The translations under genes and the position numbers were made by a program. A DNA stretch of 64,000 nt, from assembly GCA_013397115.1 (NCBI GenBank), contig VWZW01002576.1, positions 946,195 through 1,010,194 of the forward strand, given 5' to 3'. Source of the stretch: Edolisoma coerulescens (lineage: Eukaryota > Chordata > Aves > Passeriformes > Campephagidae). The notes beneath the pieces are model-generated. The model was not told where the DNA came from and ran no database searches. It saw only the letters and a list, made by a program, of their open reading frames with translations. This document shows positions 35,873 through 46,780 of this stretch, one piece after another (the first letter of the stretch is position 1; every line of letters begins with the position of its first letter).

Positions 35873-38800
35873 ACCATTGACTATGACTTTCGGTAGGTAT
35901 TGCATATCTCAGTGCACACTATCACTACAGCCCAAGTCCTGTAAAACTCATAAAATTATTAGTTTCCCAGTTAATATTCTTTCTGTCCTCTTCTCTAACC
36001 TTCAGACTCTTTGCCTGGCCCACAAAAAGAAAAACTGCCAGGTAACTACTCATAAAACCATTTCAGCCATTTTAGTGTGTTACTTTTACTGCGTAGAAAC
36101 TCTCCATCTTACTTCAAAGTAAATGAAAAGAAACCCAAACCAAACCAGCACAGAATGATGCAAGAAAGCTGCTGAAAGTCTGTTATAAAAGTCCTCACTT
36201 TCTCTCCTTCAAACAAAGCTCCTCCAATCCCTTTCCTCCAGCATGTGGCTCCCTGTGATGATCAGTACCTTCAGACTCTTGCTGTTGGAGTGTGCCAGTG
36301 ACACACTCTGCAGGCCTTTGGGGCAATGGGAGAGGGCCAGTGGAGCAGGTTCAAGGGTTGGGAGCTACCACTGAGGATGTTCTCCACTTGGATTTCTCCT
36401 ACATGTGCAGCTGGGATCTGTTAGTGAAAGGGCTCTGTGTTGACTCGAGTTTCAGGCAGGCAATGGAGACCTCATCAGAGAACTACTGAAAATCACAGCT
36501 GGCCTCTCCACAGGCTGCAATTCCTGAGTGCTGACTGGTGGGGAAGGGACACAGCATGTGGCAGTGAGCTCCCCTGGGGAACAAGTGGTAATTCATATGG
36601 GACAGAATGATTGTCAACTGCATGGCAGCAACAGAAGAAACCGAGTCATCACTCAGTAGCCTTGAAACAAGGGCTATCTGGAAGTGATTCTGTCACACAC
36701 AGAAAGCTCCAGGTGGGATTGAAAAATGTGTTTGCAAGATTTCCAAGGAAAGTAGAATGAAAGAGCCCTTTTTATTTCCAATGGAAAGATGGTGCACCCA
36801 GGTGCACTTACCTTTGCTGCAACTTGAGCAATTCTCAGAATCTCTGCTGCTAATTGTGACAGGAGTTTTCCACTCAGGTTTCTTCACAGGGGCATGAAAT
36901 TGTCCTCTAGCAATGCTACTTGTATATACCTAAGAAACTAAGGCAAAGCTCCTTTTTCTACTAATGCTTCTCCCCCTTGGGATCATCCTCTGACACATTG
37001 CAGCGACAGATTTCTTGGTTCATCATTTCCTTCCTCTGACAGGGAGAAAAAGTCAGTTTAAAGATTTACTCTATATAAGTCTAAAATACCAGTGCCTTGT
37101 ACCCTGGCTGTACGGTGTGTTTCTATCACATCCTTTCAGAAATATACTAAAGTGTGGTTTAATCTCGTGAAAACAGGTAATTTGGCCATGGGTGATACAG
37201 TGTGAAGGGTATCCTGAAAATTTTGATTGCTCCCTATTTTATTTATCTTGGTGGGGCAGATTAGAGGTTTTATAGATGGCAATCATTCTTCACATTAGCT
37301 GTCTAGCGAGGAAGGAATGAAATCTGCTCTATAAACTTGAAGGCCTCCTTATCAGTCACTGTAACTCAACTTTCTTCTCCCTCTACAAAGTTAAGGGGAC
37401 CCTACTGAAATTCCTGAAAGCCAAGCAAAAGAGGAAGGACCTCCTTGTTTTCTGTAATAAGTCTCAGGGAAATACTTATCGCACATATTATGCAACTCCA
37501 CTAATGTTTTCAGAACTAGGATTTAGCTTAACAATATAAAATTCTTGAATGATGCTGTTTAAGTAACTACTAATAAACACAGACTCAGGCTGAAAAAGTC
37601 TAATCATTTTCTGAAATATATTACCCTTATTTAAAAGCAGGAAATATTTATATTTTTTTATTAGGGATTGCATTACTTGCTAAATTTAGTAATTTATACA
37701 TAAGGGAATATTAATGAACAATAGGGAAAAATATTAATGTCTTTTTCTAGTAAACTGGAGGGAGAGCATGAGAAATCAGTAAAAGGCAAGTAGATGTCTG
37801 TTCCTTCATTGATATTTGTCCTCATATAGCCATAACTAAAACTATCCAGTTGTTTCTTGAAATTAATGAGAGATTTTATACAATTGGGATTTTCATCTTG
37901 GTGGTTTGTGGTTTTTTTCCCTATATATCCTTATTTGTGTACCTTTTTCAAAATAATCTACACCCACATTTACCAAATCTGCTGTCGCTTTATACAAATC
38001 TAGCTAGTAAATCCTAGTGGTAATGTCAATAAATACCAATGTATTAAAAAATGTCGTCCATGGATTTCTTTTCATTTTAAATGTCTTAGAGACTTTCTTG
38101 GTTATCTGTTTTTGCAAGCAAACACCTTATCTACCTTTCTTGTTTTCCTAATATCAATTATTGTGAAAGTGAACACTTGCAAATTCCAGTTTTGAAACGC
38201 AATTTTAACACAGCTTTTATCTGTCCTTCTGAAATTTTTCCTTTCATTTCTTCTTGAATCTGTATAGCACTGTTAAAAAAATCATTTTGTTCAGAAAGAA
38301 CAGTACTGAGTTGATATATCTGCATTCTTATAACATTCACAGCTTATAAAATACTGGCCTTGTGATTACTAACTCCTTGAATAACCACATTCAAGTCCAA
38401 AGCATTGGAAAGAAACATGAATCATATATCTGACTACAGCATTTCAGTGAGCCAGTGAAAGGCTGACTGGTTTATGCCCCGAAGCCCATGGATTCAATAG
38501 ATGCCTTTCATTTAAATGAGTTTTAGGTCAGATCTACTATGGCTGCACAAACACTGAAAAATCAACAACATTCTTTAACTGGAGTGAGTAGCCTGCTTAA
38601 GATGATGAAGTATTATATATTATGTAACTAAATCTGTAAGAAATGCCTGGGTTCTGTTGCCTGTTCAAACAAAATCAAAGGTACCTTGACAGAACTCAAA
38701 TGGACAGAAAGCTGTCTGAAACTGAGTATGTTAACAGAAAAACTGAAAACATCGGTGTCACTTTTATCACTGAAGCAGAAATTACAGGGTTTGGGAAGAG

Positions 38801-39659
38801 ATTTTTAACACTTTATCTATTCCTCAAGAACATGAACCTTATTGAAAGACTTTTCTGCTTGGTCACGGATATTTTTTATGAAAGATTCATGTGTATTTTG
38901 TTAACACCTTCTATTTTGCAGCATTAAAGAAAAGCGTGGATGGGAGATGTGGGGATGAAATCTTTCCAAAAATATCCCTTTTTTAACTTTCCTCCCTGCT
39001 TTATCTGCAGGCCTTGACTCTTTTGGACATATTTTTTTCCCAGCAATTCCTTTCTCCTTGTTCCTTAGCAATGCCTCTGTCCTTGACTGCATTTCTGTCT
39101 TGGGATCTGTACTTTTTTATTTTCTGTGGACTAAATGTCTGCTTTGTTCGTACTACTTGCTGTTTTAGAATTTTTCTGGGTCAGCAAACCTAGAAGAAAT
39201 GATAAAACTTTGTCTTTGGGGAAAGCTCTGAGTTCTTAGAGCTGACCCTACAATGAGAATATCAAAGTCAGTGACAGACCAAAGGAGTAAAGAAGATATT
39301 GTGAAATTGACTTGCTTTGATGGTATAATATAAAAAAGAAAATAGAAGTTGAACCAAGCACAAAACACTTGCCAAAAACTTAGAAAAATCCAAAACTCAA
39401 TTCTCTGGAACAGTACTGAAGTCATGTTTCATATTACTTTATAGTTTTGTAAAACTTTCCAATGATTCTATTTTTGCTGCTAATATTTTAGAATGAGGTG
39501 GTCTGGAATATTCCTCTCTGCTACCTAACACTGTCCCATGGGAAATCAGTTGAATTTTATGACTGCTGGTGGTTTTTTTTACACTTAGAATTTTTAAGTC
39601 TGTGGACAATATTGAACAAAATCTGGGTGATAAAGGGGCTCTACAATCAAGCTTTTGAG
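35873..39659. other. Unique non-coding DNA with a GC-richer patch
   Basis: Mostly AT-rich. About 36200-36680 is GC-richer, with a 65-codon frame (36292-36489) and no recognised product. An A/C-rich tract, AAACCCAAACCAAACC, lies near 36129-36146. No repeat family identified. Confidence 0.4.
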
Positions 39660-40390
39660 TGTTCTAGAAAGACAACGTCAGAGACAGCTGAGTAGCTCGA
39701 AGAGCAATAACGTCACGATTCTATTGCAAAAATTCCCAAGAAAAGCCCATCTCTGCAAGGTGAGAAAGATGGGATAAATGCACTCAGAATAAAAGAGAGG
39801 ACTAAAGAATAATCTGTCAGGAAGAGAAACCTGTTTTCCTGACAGAGTGGCCGTCCTCACCCAATTCCTTTCAGAAGCAGCAGGGCCACCTCTCTCTCCT
39901 CAGCCAGCAGCAGTGAGGCTCCAGTTCAGCTTGCAGAGGCAGAAATGAAGGCGAGCAATGGTCAGAGCATTAAAGAAATGAACTTGGCAGCACAGGAGTG
40001 AGACAATGGGGCTATCTTTTCTCCAGGAGAGGATTCCAGCGCACCAAGACTGAATAAAACCTCAGATCTCAACACGACCTGTGGAAACCACAGCTAGAAT
40101 GAGCTCGCTGCAAAAGCAAAGCTCTTCCCAGCAAGAGGGAAGGATCAAGAGAAAAGATGTTCGGATCAAATGCACCCTTTTTCTGGAGCAAAGGCAACCA
40201 GGACTGACATGATTTCACCATCAGTGATGCTTGACTGGCTGGGAAAAGAAGCACCTCCAAGCCCTGCTGGGAGAGAAAAGGAGCTCGTAAAGTCCTGCAG
40301 CCAGAACTGCCAGCCAGAACAGGTGTATTGCTCACAAATTGTTGAGTTGGAGTAGGGAATAACAGATTGAGGGATTGTGCAAACATTGTA
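39660..40390. other. CpG-holding, GC-richer block of unknown nature
   Basis: CpGs recur (CTCGAAG, GGCCGTCC, GGCGAGC, CAGCGCACC, ACACGACC, GCTCGCTG, TTCGGATC, GCTCGTAAAG). Two ACGTCA half-CRE sites lie 35 bp apart at 39675-39680 and 39710-39715. Frames of 105 codons (minus, 40069-40386) and 61 codons (plus, 40170-40355) overlap, so neither is convincing as coding. It might be a promoter-like or first-exon region, an old LTR, or a conserved element; an unrecognised repeat is also possible. Confidence 0.3.
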
Positions 40391-43300
40391 ATTGCTAATG
40401 AGGAAACAGCGCAGCTCAGTGTTTCAACTCATGGCATGAGAAGTGGGAAAACTTCTCCAGGTTGACTCCAGCCTCTTTCACAAATTTCTTGTATGCCCTA
40501 CTTTAATCCTCCTTGTTATCTAGGAAGCGGGGATGGGTAGTAACTTGCCACGTGTGAGTAAATATGTCCTTTAGGTATTGTAAACTCATCAGAAAATAGG
40601 ACAGTGATAAAAGTCATGAACTACATTTAATGAGATTTTTTGTAATATTACATGAAACATTCATATCCAAATTCTAAAGAGTCAACATCATGTTTTTTTC
40701 TGAAAAAAAAAAGGAGTTTTCTTGACCTCAGAGTTTCAACTTTTCCCTCTAGTATATCTGGGATCATGCACAGAAACCTTTAGGGAATGAACATCCAATA
40801 ATGGGTATAAAAAAACCCCAAAACATTATCCTGAGTCATCTGTCTATTTTTTTCTTCTCTTAAAGCTGTGAAAGGGAGATATACTTAGGACTGTGTGCCT
40901 TTTACATCCTATCTATATTTTTCCAATTAAAGGAAAGCAAATCTGCTTTTTAAGCTATCACAGGGAAAATAATTTCCCTCCACAAGATGGCTCCCACAGT
41001 GAGAAACTCCAGGCTCTGAAGATTTCTTTTTTTACTTCTTCAGAAAGTAATCCCAAATCATATGATTTTAATCTGCCTACTTTTAGCTCCTGAGGATTGA
41101 TGTTTATTATTAAAAAAAAAAAAAGTTTTGTTTTCTTTTATGCTGCAATTATTCTGTGGTGCAGGATAGATAACTTTGTTATTGTGATTGCTCACAATGT
41201 GGGGCAAATTTCTTGATGCCTGTTCTGATTATTTCTGTCAACCATGTATTTTTTTTTCTAAAAAATCTGATACAAGTGGCCATTTCATGCCAGGGATGCC
41301 TAACAAGAACTCCCCACTGAAATCAATGAAGAACTATGACTAAAAATCAATGGTTACATATGATCCAAGCTGTTTTATTCTAGAATATTCTATGACAGTC
41401 TTTGGGGATACAATAGCAAAAAAAACAGTTCTGGGTATTAGCTTCACAGACACACCATTTTTATGATTTATCAGTGACAGAGTTTCATGGAGCTTGCCAG
41501 ATTAAAGGGAAAAGAAAAAAAAATCTAAGAAAATATATAAATCTGTAGAATTAAAGAGTCTTATGACTCTAAGAGTGTTTACAAGCACCCTAACTGGAAT
41601 GTTAAAACCCCTTGCTCCCGATGCTCCACAATAGTTATGTGCACATTCACATTAAAACATTATACACAAGCTTGAACTGTGAGGGAAGATTGAGCCACGT
41701 TGTTTTTTCCTGTTTTGCTGTTGCTAAAGAGCACACGCAAAGGAGACAGAAATGTACCTTGATACAAGTGAGCCCTAACATTCTGGTTCTGAGCCTTGAG
41801 CACACAAACAGACACAACCAAGTTTTGTATACTTGTGGCTAATTACTTTTTCTGCATACCAGCTGTACCTGGGGCTTTCTGTCACTGATAGATCTGCACA
41901 CAGGAATTGCACTTGCAATTGTGTCAACATCTGTCTCAAAAGGAACTGAGAGGCTGAGGATGAAATGCTTGCTTTGTTTACCTGCATCTCACTTAGGCTA
42001 AAAGTGCATTGAAGTGTCCAGTGCTGGTGCCTTTGCATGTCAGCCAGTGAACTACACGGTAAGCAGTTATTTTCATTTTAATCTCAGGAGAATATTTGCT
42101 TTTTCCTTCTCATTCTTTATGAATGTTAACTGTGCAAAATAATTTTTTCTTTTGAGCTTATTGACAGTCATAACACAGGATTTTGAAAAAGGAAGTCCCA
42201 CCTAAAATAAAAATAAAAAGATTTTATTTTTGTTTTGGTTTCAAAAAAAAAAAGAAGATCCAGGTATTTGTACCTTTCAAGAGGCAGTTACTGAAAGTGG
42301 TTGAAGATCATTTATAAGTTCAGGAGGATTTATTATAAAATGAGTGCTGATGTTTCCTCTGACTCAGGTTACCTTCTATTTAACTGGCATATAAATGAGC
42401 TTTAATTAACCTGTTTGGAAATGATAGAGAAATAGAGAAAGACTCAGTGCCAGTTTAATAACTAATGTCCCTATTATCCATGCCTGCAGGAAAGCCTGTG
42501 GGAGAAAGAAAAAATCACTGGGCATTTTGTAATATTCACCTTGCAAAGCTTTGTTCCCCCATGACTTATGTATTCAAAAATCTGTCATGCAAAAATGATG
42601 CAAATCTGTAGTTTACATAGGATGTATAACCATGGTGTTTGGTAGAGCTTGGGGAACTTCCAGCAAAACACAGTTTAATTGGAAAATGCCATTTCATTGA
42701 ACCTACAATCTTTTGCTCCAGATTTCTACAGCTGAGCAAATATCCAGTGCTCTCAACAATGCATCTGACAAGAACATCAGTTTTACTGAAAACTGTAAGG
42801 CTTGGGAAGGCCTGTGAAAAATCATCAACTTTCTATTTTATTTTTTATTTTTATTTTTCTGTGAGTAGGAAATGCTGCATTTTCTCAGTCTGGACATTGG
42901 CAGAGGGATCATCTATCACCTGCCTTTCCTGGCTAGCATGGGCCCATATTTGTAAGTACTGTGTTCCCCACACAAAGTAGGAGAAAGTCACGATAACCCA
43001 AATAACTGGAGTGATATATAATTAATGGGGGGCTGGATGGTGTGGAGGAAAAGACATATTCTGTTCTTTCACCTTTTTGTGTGTCACAGACATATCAGCT
43101 TTTTTAGTATCCTAAAAGCTGAGGCTGTATAGGGCAACAAAGAAATGGGCTCAATGTCCTGAATCAGATTCTGACTGTCAGAAATATTGATTATATGGAG
43201 CAAGTAAAGAAATAAACTATTAGTAAGATGCTGTTCAAGGAGTCTCACCGAAGAAAACCTTACAGAAAGTTTGTTTCCTAATACCTAATGATGCTGTCAA

Positions 43301-44213
43301 TAAGAACCCTTTACAAAGCTTAATCTAAAAGTGTGCAAAATTGTTTTCTCTACTAATAGACCTGTCCAGCCATTGGATTCAAATCTAGAGGGAAATTATA
43401 TGAGGGTTATACTCTGAGTTGAAAGTGCTATGGAGTAATGAGAGGAAAAAAGCTAAGGGAAGGAAAATACAATAAAAAAGAAGAGGCAATTGCAAGAGTT
43501 AAAATATTTGCTTATTATGTCATAAGGCACCAGCTTATGCTAAGCAGCTTTAGAGGGTGCAAATATTTTTTTCCCTGAATCTGTGATATCTGCATTATTT
43601 CAAACACCATAAAAAAATCTCAGAAAATTAATTTCTGTAAAAAAACTTTTCTTTTTTTTTAGTTAGAAAACAATTTCATATTAAAAAAAAACTAATGGAA
43701 ATTTTAATTGATTCACAAATAAAGAAAACAGAACATGACAGTTGAGAGAGCTGCACCTGAAAAATTAATTGTAGTTTATATATTTTGTACCTCGGACACC
43801 TCAGGCTTCACGACACTCAGACTCCAGGGAAAAGAAGTTCCTGGGTATTCTAGAAAGCACTTAATGAAAAACAGAGGTCTGTTCCAAGTGTAAAGGCAGG
43901 GTTTTTTAAAAAAAATCCATATCTCAGTGGTCTGTATGTTTTGCTAGGGAATATGTATCTTCTGTCTTCTGGCTCCTTTAGAATCACTGTCATCTCAAAT
44001 ACCTAACCCTTCCAAAAAAGGAAATCTACTAATATGTAGGAGTGGTTAATTGAACTGCAGTTTCATATATTTCTAAATTAAACAGTAGACCTCCTTAAGC
44101 CGTTTAGGCAACTCCATCCTTGTGCATGTTAATGAGAGTTTTGTTCACTCAGTTGGGATTACGGTTCTTCTATTAATATTTTTAGAGTTAGATTAAACAC
44201 TTGCATGAGATAT
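40391..44213. other. Unique AT-rich non-coding DNA
   Basis: Poly-A runs lie near 40704-40713, 41111-41124 and 42243-42253. A/C-rich AAAAAAACCCCAAAAC occurs near 40808-40823. No gene or clear repeat family. 42360-42640 has several homeodomain/POU-like words but no hard evidence of constraint. Confidence 0.4.
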
Positions 44214-44770
44214 TGTACTGGTGTTGGGTGGGGTAGAGTTAATTTTCTTTGCAGTAGCTGGTAAGGGGCTGGATTTTGGATTTGTGCTGGAAACAATGTT
44301 GGTAATTCAGGGATATTTTCATTACTGCTGAGCAGTGATTGCACATTGCCAAGGCCTTTTCTTCTTCTCACCTCATCAGCAGATGGGCTCAGGGAGGGGC
44401 ACAAGGAGTTGGGAGAGAACACAGCCAGGACAGGTGACCTCAAGGGATATCCCAGATCATGTGGCACCATGCTCAGGATATAAAGATGGGGGAAGAAGAA
44501 TCAGGGTGACTTTCAGAGTGATTTATCTTTCTGAGTCACCACAAGACATGAAGGAGCCCTGCTCTCCTTGGGATGGCTGAACACCTACCTGCCCAGGGGA
44601 AGTGGGGAATGAATTCCTTGCTTTGCTTTGATTTGGTGCACAGCTTTTGCTTTCCCTATTAAACTGTCTTTGTCCCACCCCATGAGCTTTCCAGCTTTTA
44701 CCCTTCTGATTCTCTCCCCCACCCTGCTGATGGGGGAGCGAGTTGCAGACTGGGGTTAAACCATGAGAGC
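44214..44770 (+). mobile_element. ERV long terminal repeat (5' LTR)
   Basis: It begins TGTACTGGTGTTGGGTGGGG and contains GTAGAGTTAATTTTCTTTGC, TTACTGCTGAGCAG, CAAGGCCTTTTCTTCTTCTC, AGGAGTTGGGAGAG and CCTGCCCAGGGGAAGTGGGG. It is homologous along its length to the LTR at 60695-61271. A TATA box, TATAAAG, lies at 44479-44485 and a poly(A) signal, ATTAAA, at 44658-44663, in the U3-R order of a plus-strand LTR. A primer-binding site follows, so this is the 5' LTR of a provirus. It is diverged from the second copy and lies in non-coding DNA. Repetitive frames over it are not genes. Confidence 0.88.
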
Positions 44771-44775
44771 CTTTT

Positions 44776-44794
44776 TGGGCACCCAATGTGGGAC
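44776..44794 (+). other. Decayed retroviral primer-binding site (lysine-tRNA type)
   Basis: TGGGCACCCAATGTGGGAC directly follows the LTR end. It resembles the PBS class primed by tRNA-Lys, differing mainly where a CpG has decayed to CpA or TpG. Its position a few bases after the LTR is what reverse-transcription priming needs. The site is no longer intact. Confidence 0.7.
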
Positions 44795-45190
44795 AAAGGG
44801 TTCAAGGCAGTGAGAGATCTGGCTGGAATGTGCTGGATAGAATCCGTAGCTGTTATTGCTGTTCAGCTCCTCATGGACAGCTCCAGTGCTTGCTCTGGGG
44901 ATCCTTTGCCTGACTGTGAGGGTCTGGTGCTGGTTAGGGGCTGGTTTTTGCTTTCACTGCTTGCTGCAGGGCTGTGCTGCTGATCACCCCACTCTGCTGG
45001 GCCTGGGAACGTTTTGGTGACAGCAATGACAGTGCACTGGGGCTGGCCGGTGCTGCTGTACCAGGCAGGCTGGAACTCCAGTGTGAACTCCAAACCTGTG
45101 TCCTTTAATAGGGATTTTACAGAGTACTGTGGAATTGGTGAGCTGCACAGAGCACCGGAGATGCCAGCAGTGTCTGTTGCAGACTGAGTT
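44795..45190 (+). mobile_element. ERV leader remnant (no gag)
   Basis: This GC-richer sequence continues in phase with the LTR and PBS (for example CTGTTATTGCTGTTCAGCTC, GGTGCTGGTTAGGGGCTGGT and TGCTGCTGTACCAGGCAGGC). It then fades into AT-rich DNA at about 45190-45250. It fits an untranslated ERV leader. No gag, protease, RT, integrase or env motif follows in the next 16 kb, so the provirus lost its body or was truncated on insertion. The exact right-hand edge is uncertain. Confidence 0.6.
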
Positions 45191-46562
45191 CATTAATTAA
45201 TTGAGACACGTCTGTGTCTGTACAAACAGGTTCTGATGATGCCCTGAGAAGAGTGAACTGTTGGAGACATTCAAAGGTCCTTTATCTGTGGTGGTGGCCC
45301 TTTGAGACAAATAGCAGAGTGTGAGAGAGGAAAGGCGTTTTCTCTTGATTTATGCTCAATTACAATAAGTTGAAATATATGGAAAGTAGAAAACAATTTA
45401 CTCTGTATTCTCCAGAGATCAATTAACTAGAAATCTTGAAAACTTTTATTAAAAAGAGGTATAACAAAGACATCTTCTCACACCACTCTTTCCTTTTCCT
45501 GTGAATCTTCTGTACCAAAGATTTAACATCTCTATAATTCCTTTATGAATTTAATGATCTTTTTCATCGCACAAAATGTCACTGCATCATACTTTGTTGT
45601 TATTGGCCTACTCTGTGCAGCTATATTTATATAGCTGTACACATATATGCATGTCTATTCACATTTATATATTAATATTTTTACACATACACAGAAATTA
45701 CCTCTTCCCTCAGAATACCTCCCATAGTGCATTTTTTATAGCTGGGTTTCTCTGGAGGGAAAAAGATACACCGCTGATTTAAAGTACCTTGATTTTGACC
45801 TATAAGTCTCAGCTAGATCTAGACAGAAGAAAGACTTCTTTTTACCTGAAAATATTCTGCTTACTGTGTGTTTAACCTTGTCAATGTTCTTATGGAATGT
45901 ATGAAAGTATTTGAAAGATATCAAGGCTAAAATCTTACAAAAATCTTTATGTATTTGGTTGCTTCCATTTTGAGAATAATTATTCAAAATATACCAGGCT
46001 GTGCAGACAAATAATTCAACACCCAAAATTAGAAAATAAGTTAGGAGATTCATCAGTGAATATTTATAAAAAGATCAAATTATTTTTCTGTTTCTTCTAA
46101 GTGAGAACATTTTATTCCCATGTAATAAACATTCATAGTTAATGGCTGACTAAGATAATATTAAAAATGCACTGTTCCAATTTATCAATTTTTTCTATTT
46201 CTTTCTCTTTTATTGCATATTTTCATTAAGAATAAAATTTTTAAAAATGGAAAACATTTTGAAAATTGTTTCAGAAAAAACCAGCAATTTCCCCTTAGCC
46301 GACTTCTTTATTTCCAGTTTTGATCTAGAGCAGAGAAGATAATAGAAGACAATTGCTGACAAAGGCAACGTCTTGGAAAATAGAATTCAGAGCTGCAATA
46401 ATTTGCCAAAGCCACTCCCTGTTCTATTCTCTACACAGAAAAAAATTTGAATCTGAAGACAACTAGGGAATAGACTTTTGAAATTGGTTTTGGTTTTTTT
46501 TCTTTTTTTTAATTTTTATTTATTTATTAATAGCAACCTAAGACATACAAGTTTTCTTTCAT
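45191..46562. other. Unique AT-rich non-coding DNA
   Basis: TA/CA-rich at 45620-45700 with no clean microsatellite. No gene recognised. The first 100 bp may still be ERV-derived. Confidence 0.4.
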
Positions 46563-46780
46563 AGGATAAAGGGACCTCAGGAAGTCTCTTGTCCAACCTC
46601 GTGCTTCTGCCAGACCAACCTTGTGGTCAGTTTACGTTGCTCAGGGTTTGGTCTAGATGGATCTTGAAAACCTCCAGAGAAAGTGCCTCCAGTATCTCTG
46701 GGCAGTGTGCTCCAATGTTTTATTGTCCCTAGTGGGAGGAAGGAAAACTTTCTCCTTATGTCTGGTTGGATATAAACTTG
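46563..46780 (-). mobile_element. CR1 LINE 3' fragment, diverged
   Basis: The plus strand reads GGGACCTCAGGAAGTCTCTT, then GTCCAACCTCGTGCTTCTGC, GGATCTTGAAAACCTCCAGA and CTCTGGGCAGTGTGCTCCAA, then GAAAACTTTCTCCTTATGTC. This is the antisense of the CR1 3' end and ORF2 tail, in the correct block order. It is about 215 bp and more diverged than the 24.4 and 27.5 kb copies. Confidence 0.8.

Noticed and set aside
40390..40460. Possible MIR scrap (AATGAGGAAACAGCGCAGCTCA)
   Set aside because: Only about 20 bases resemble MIR and no second block follows in order.
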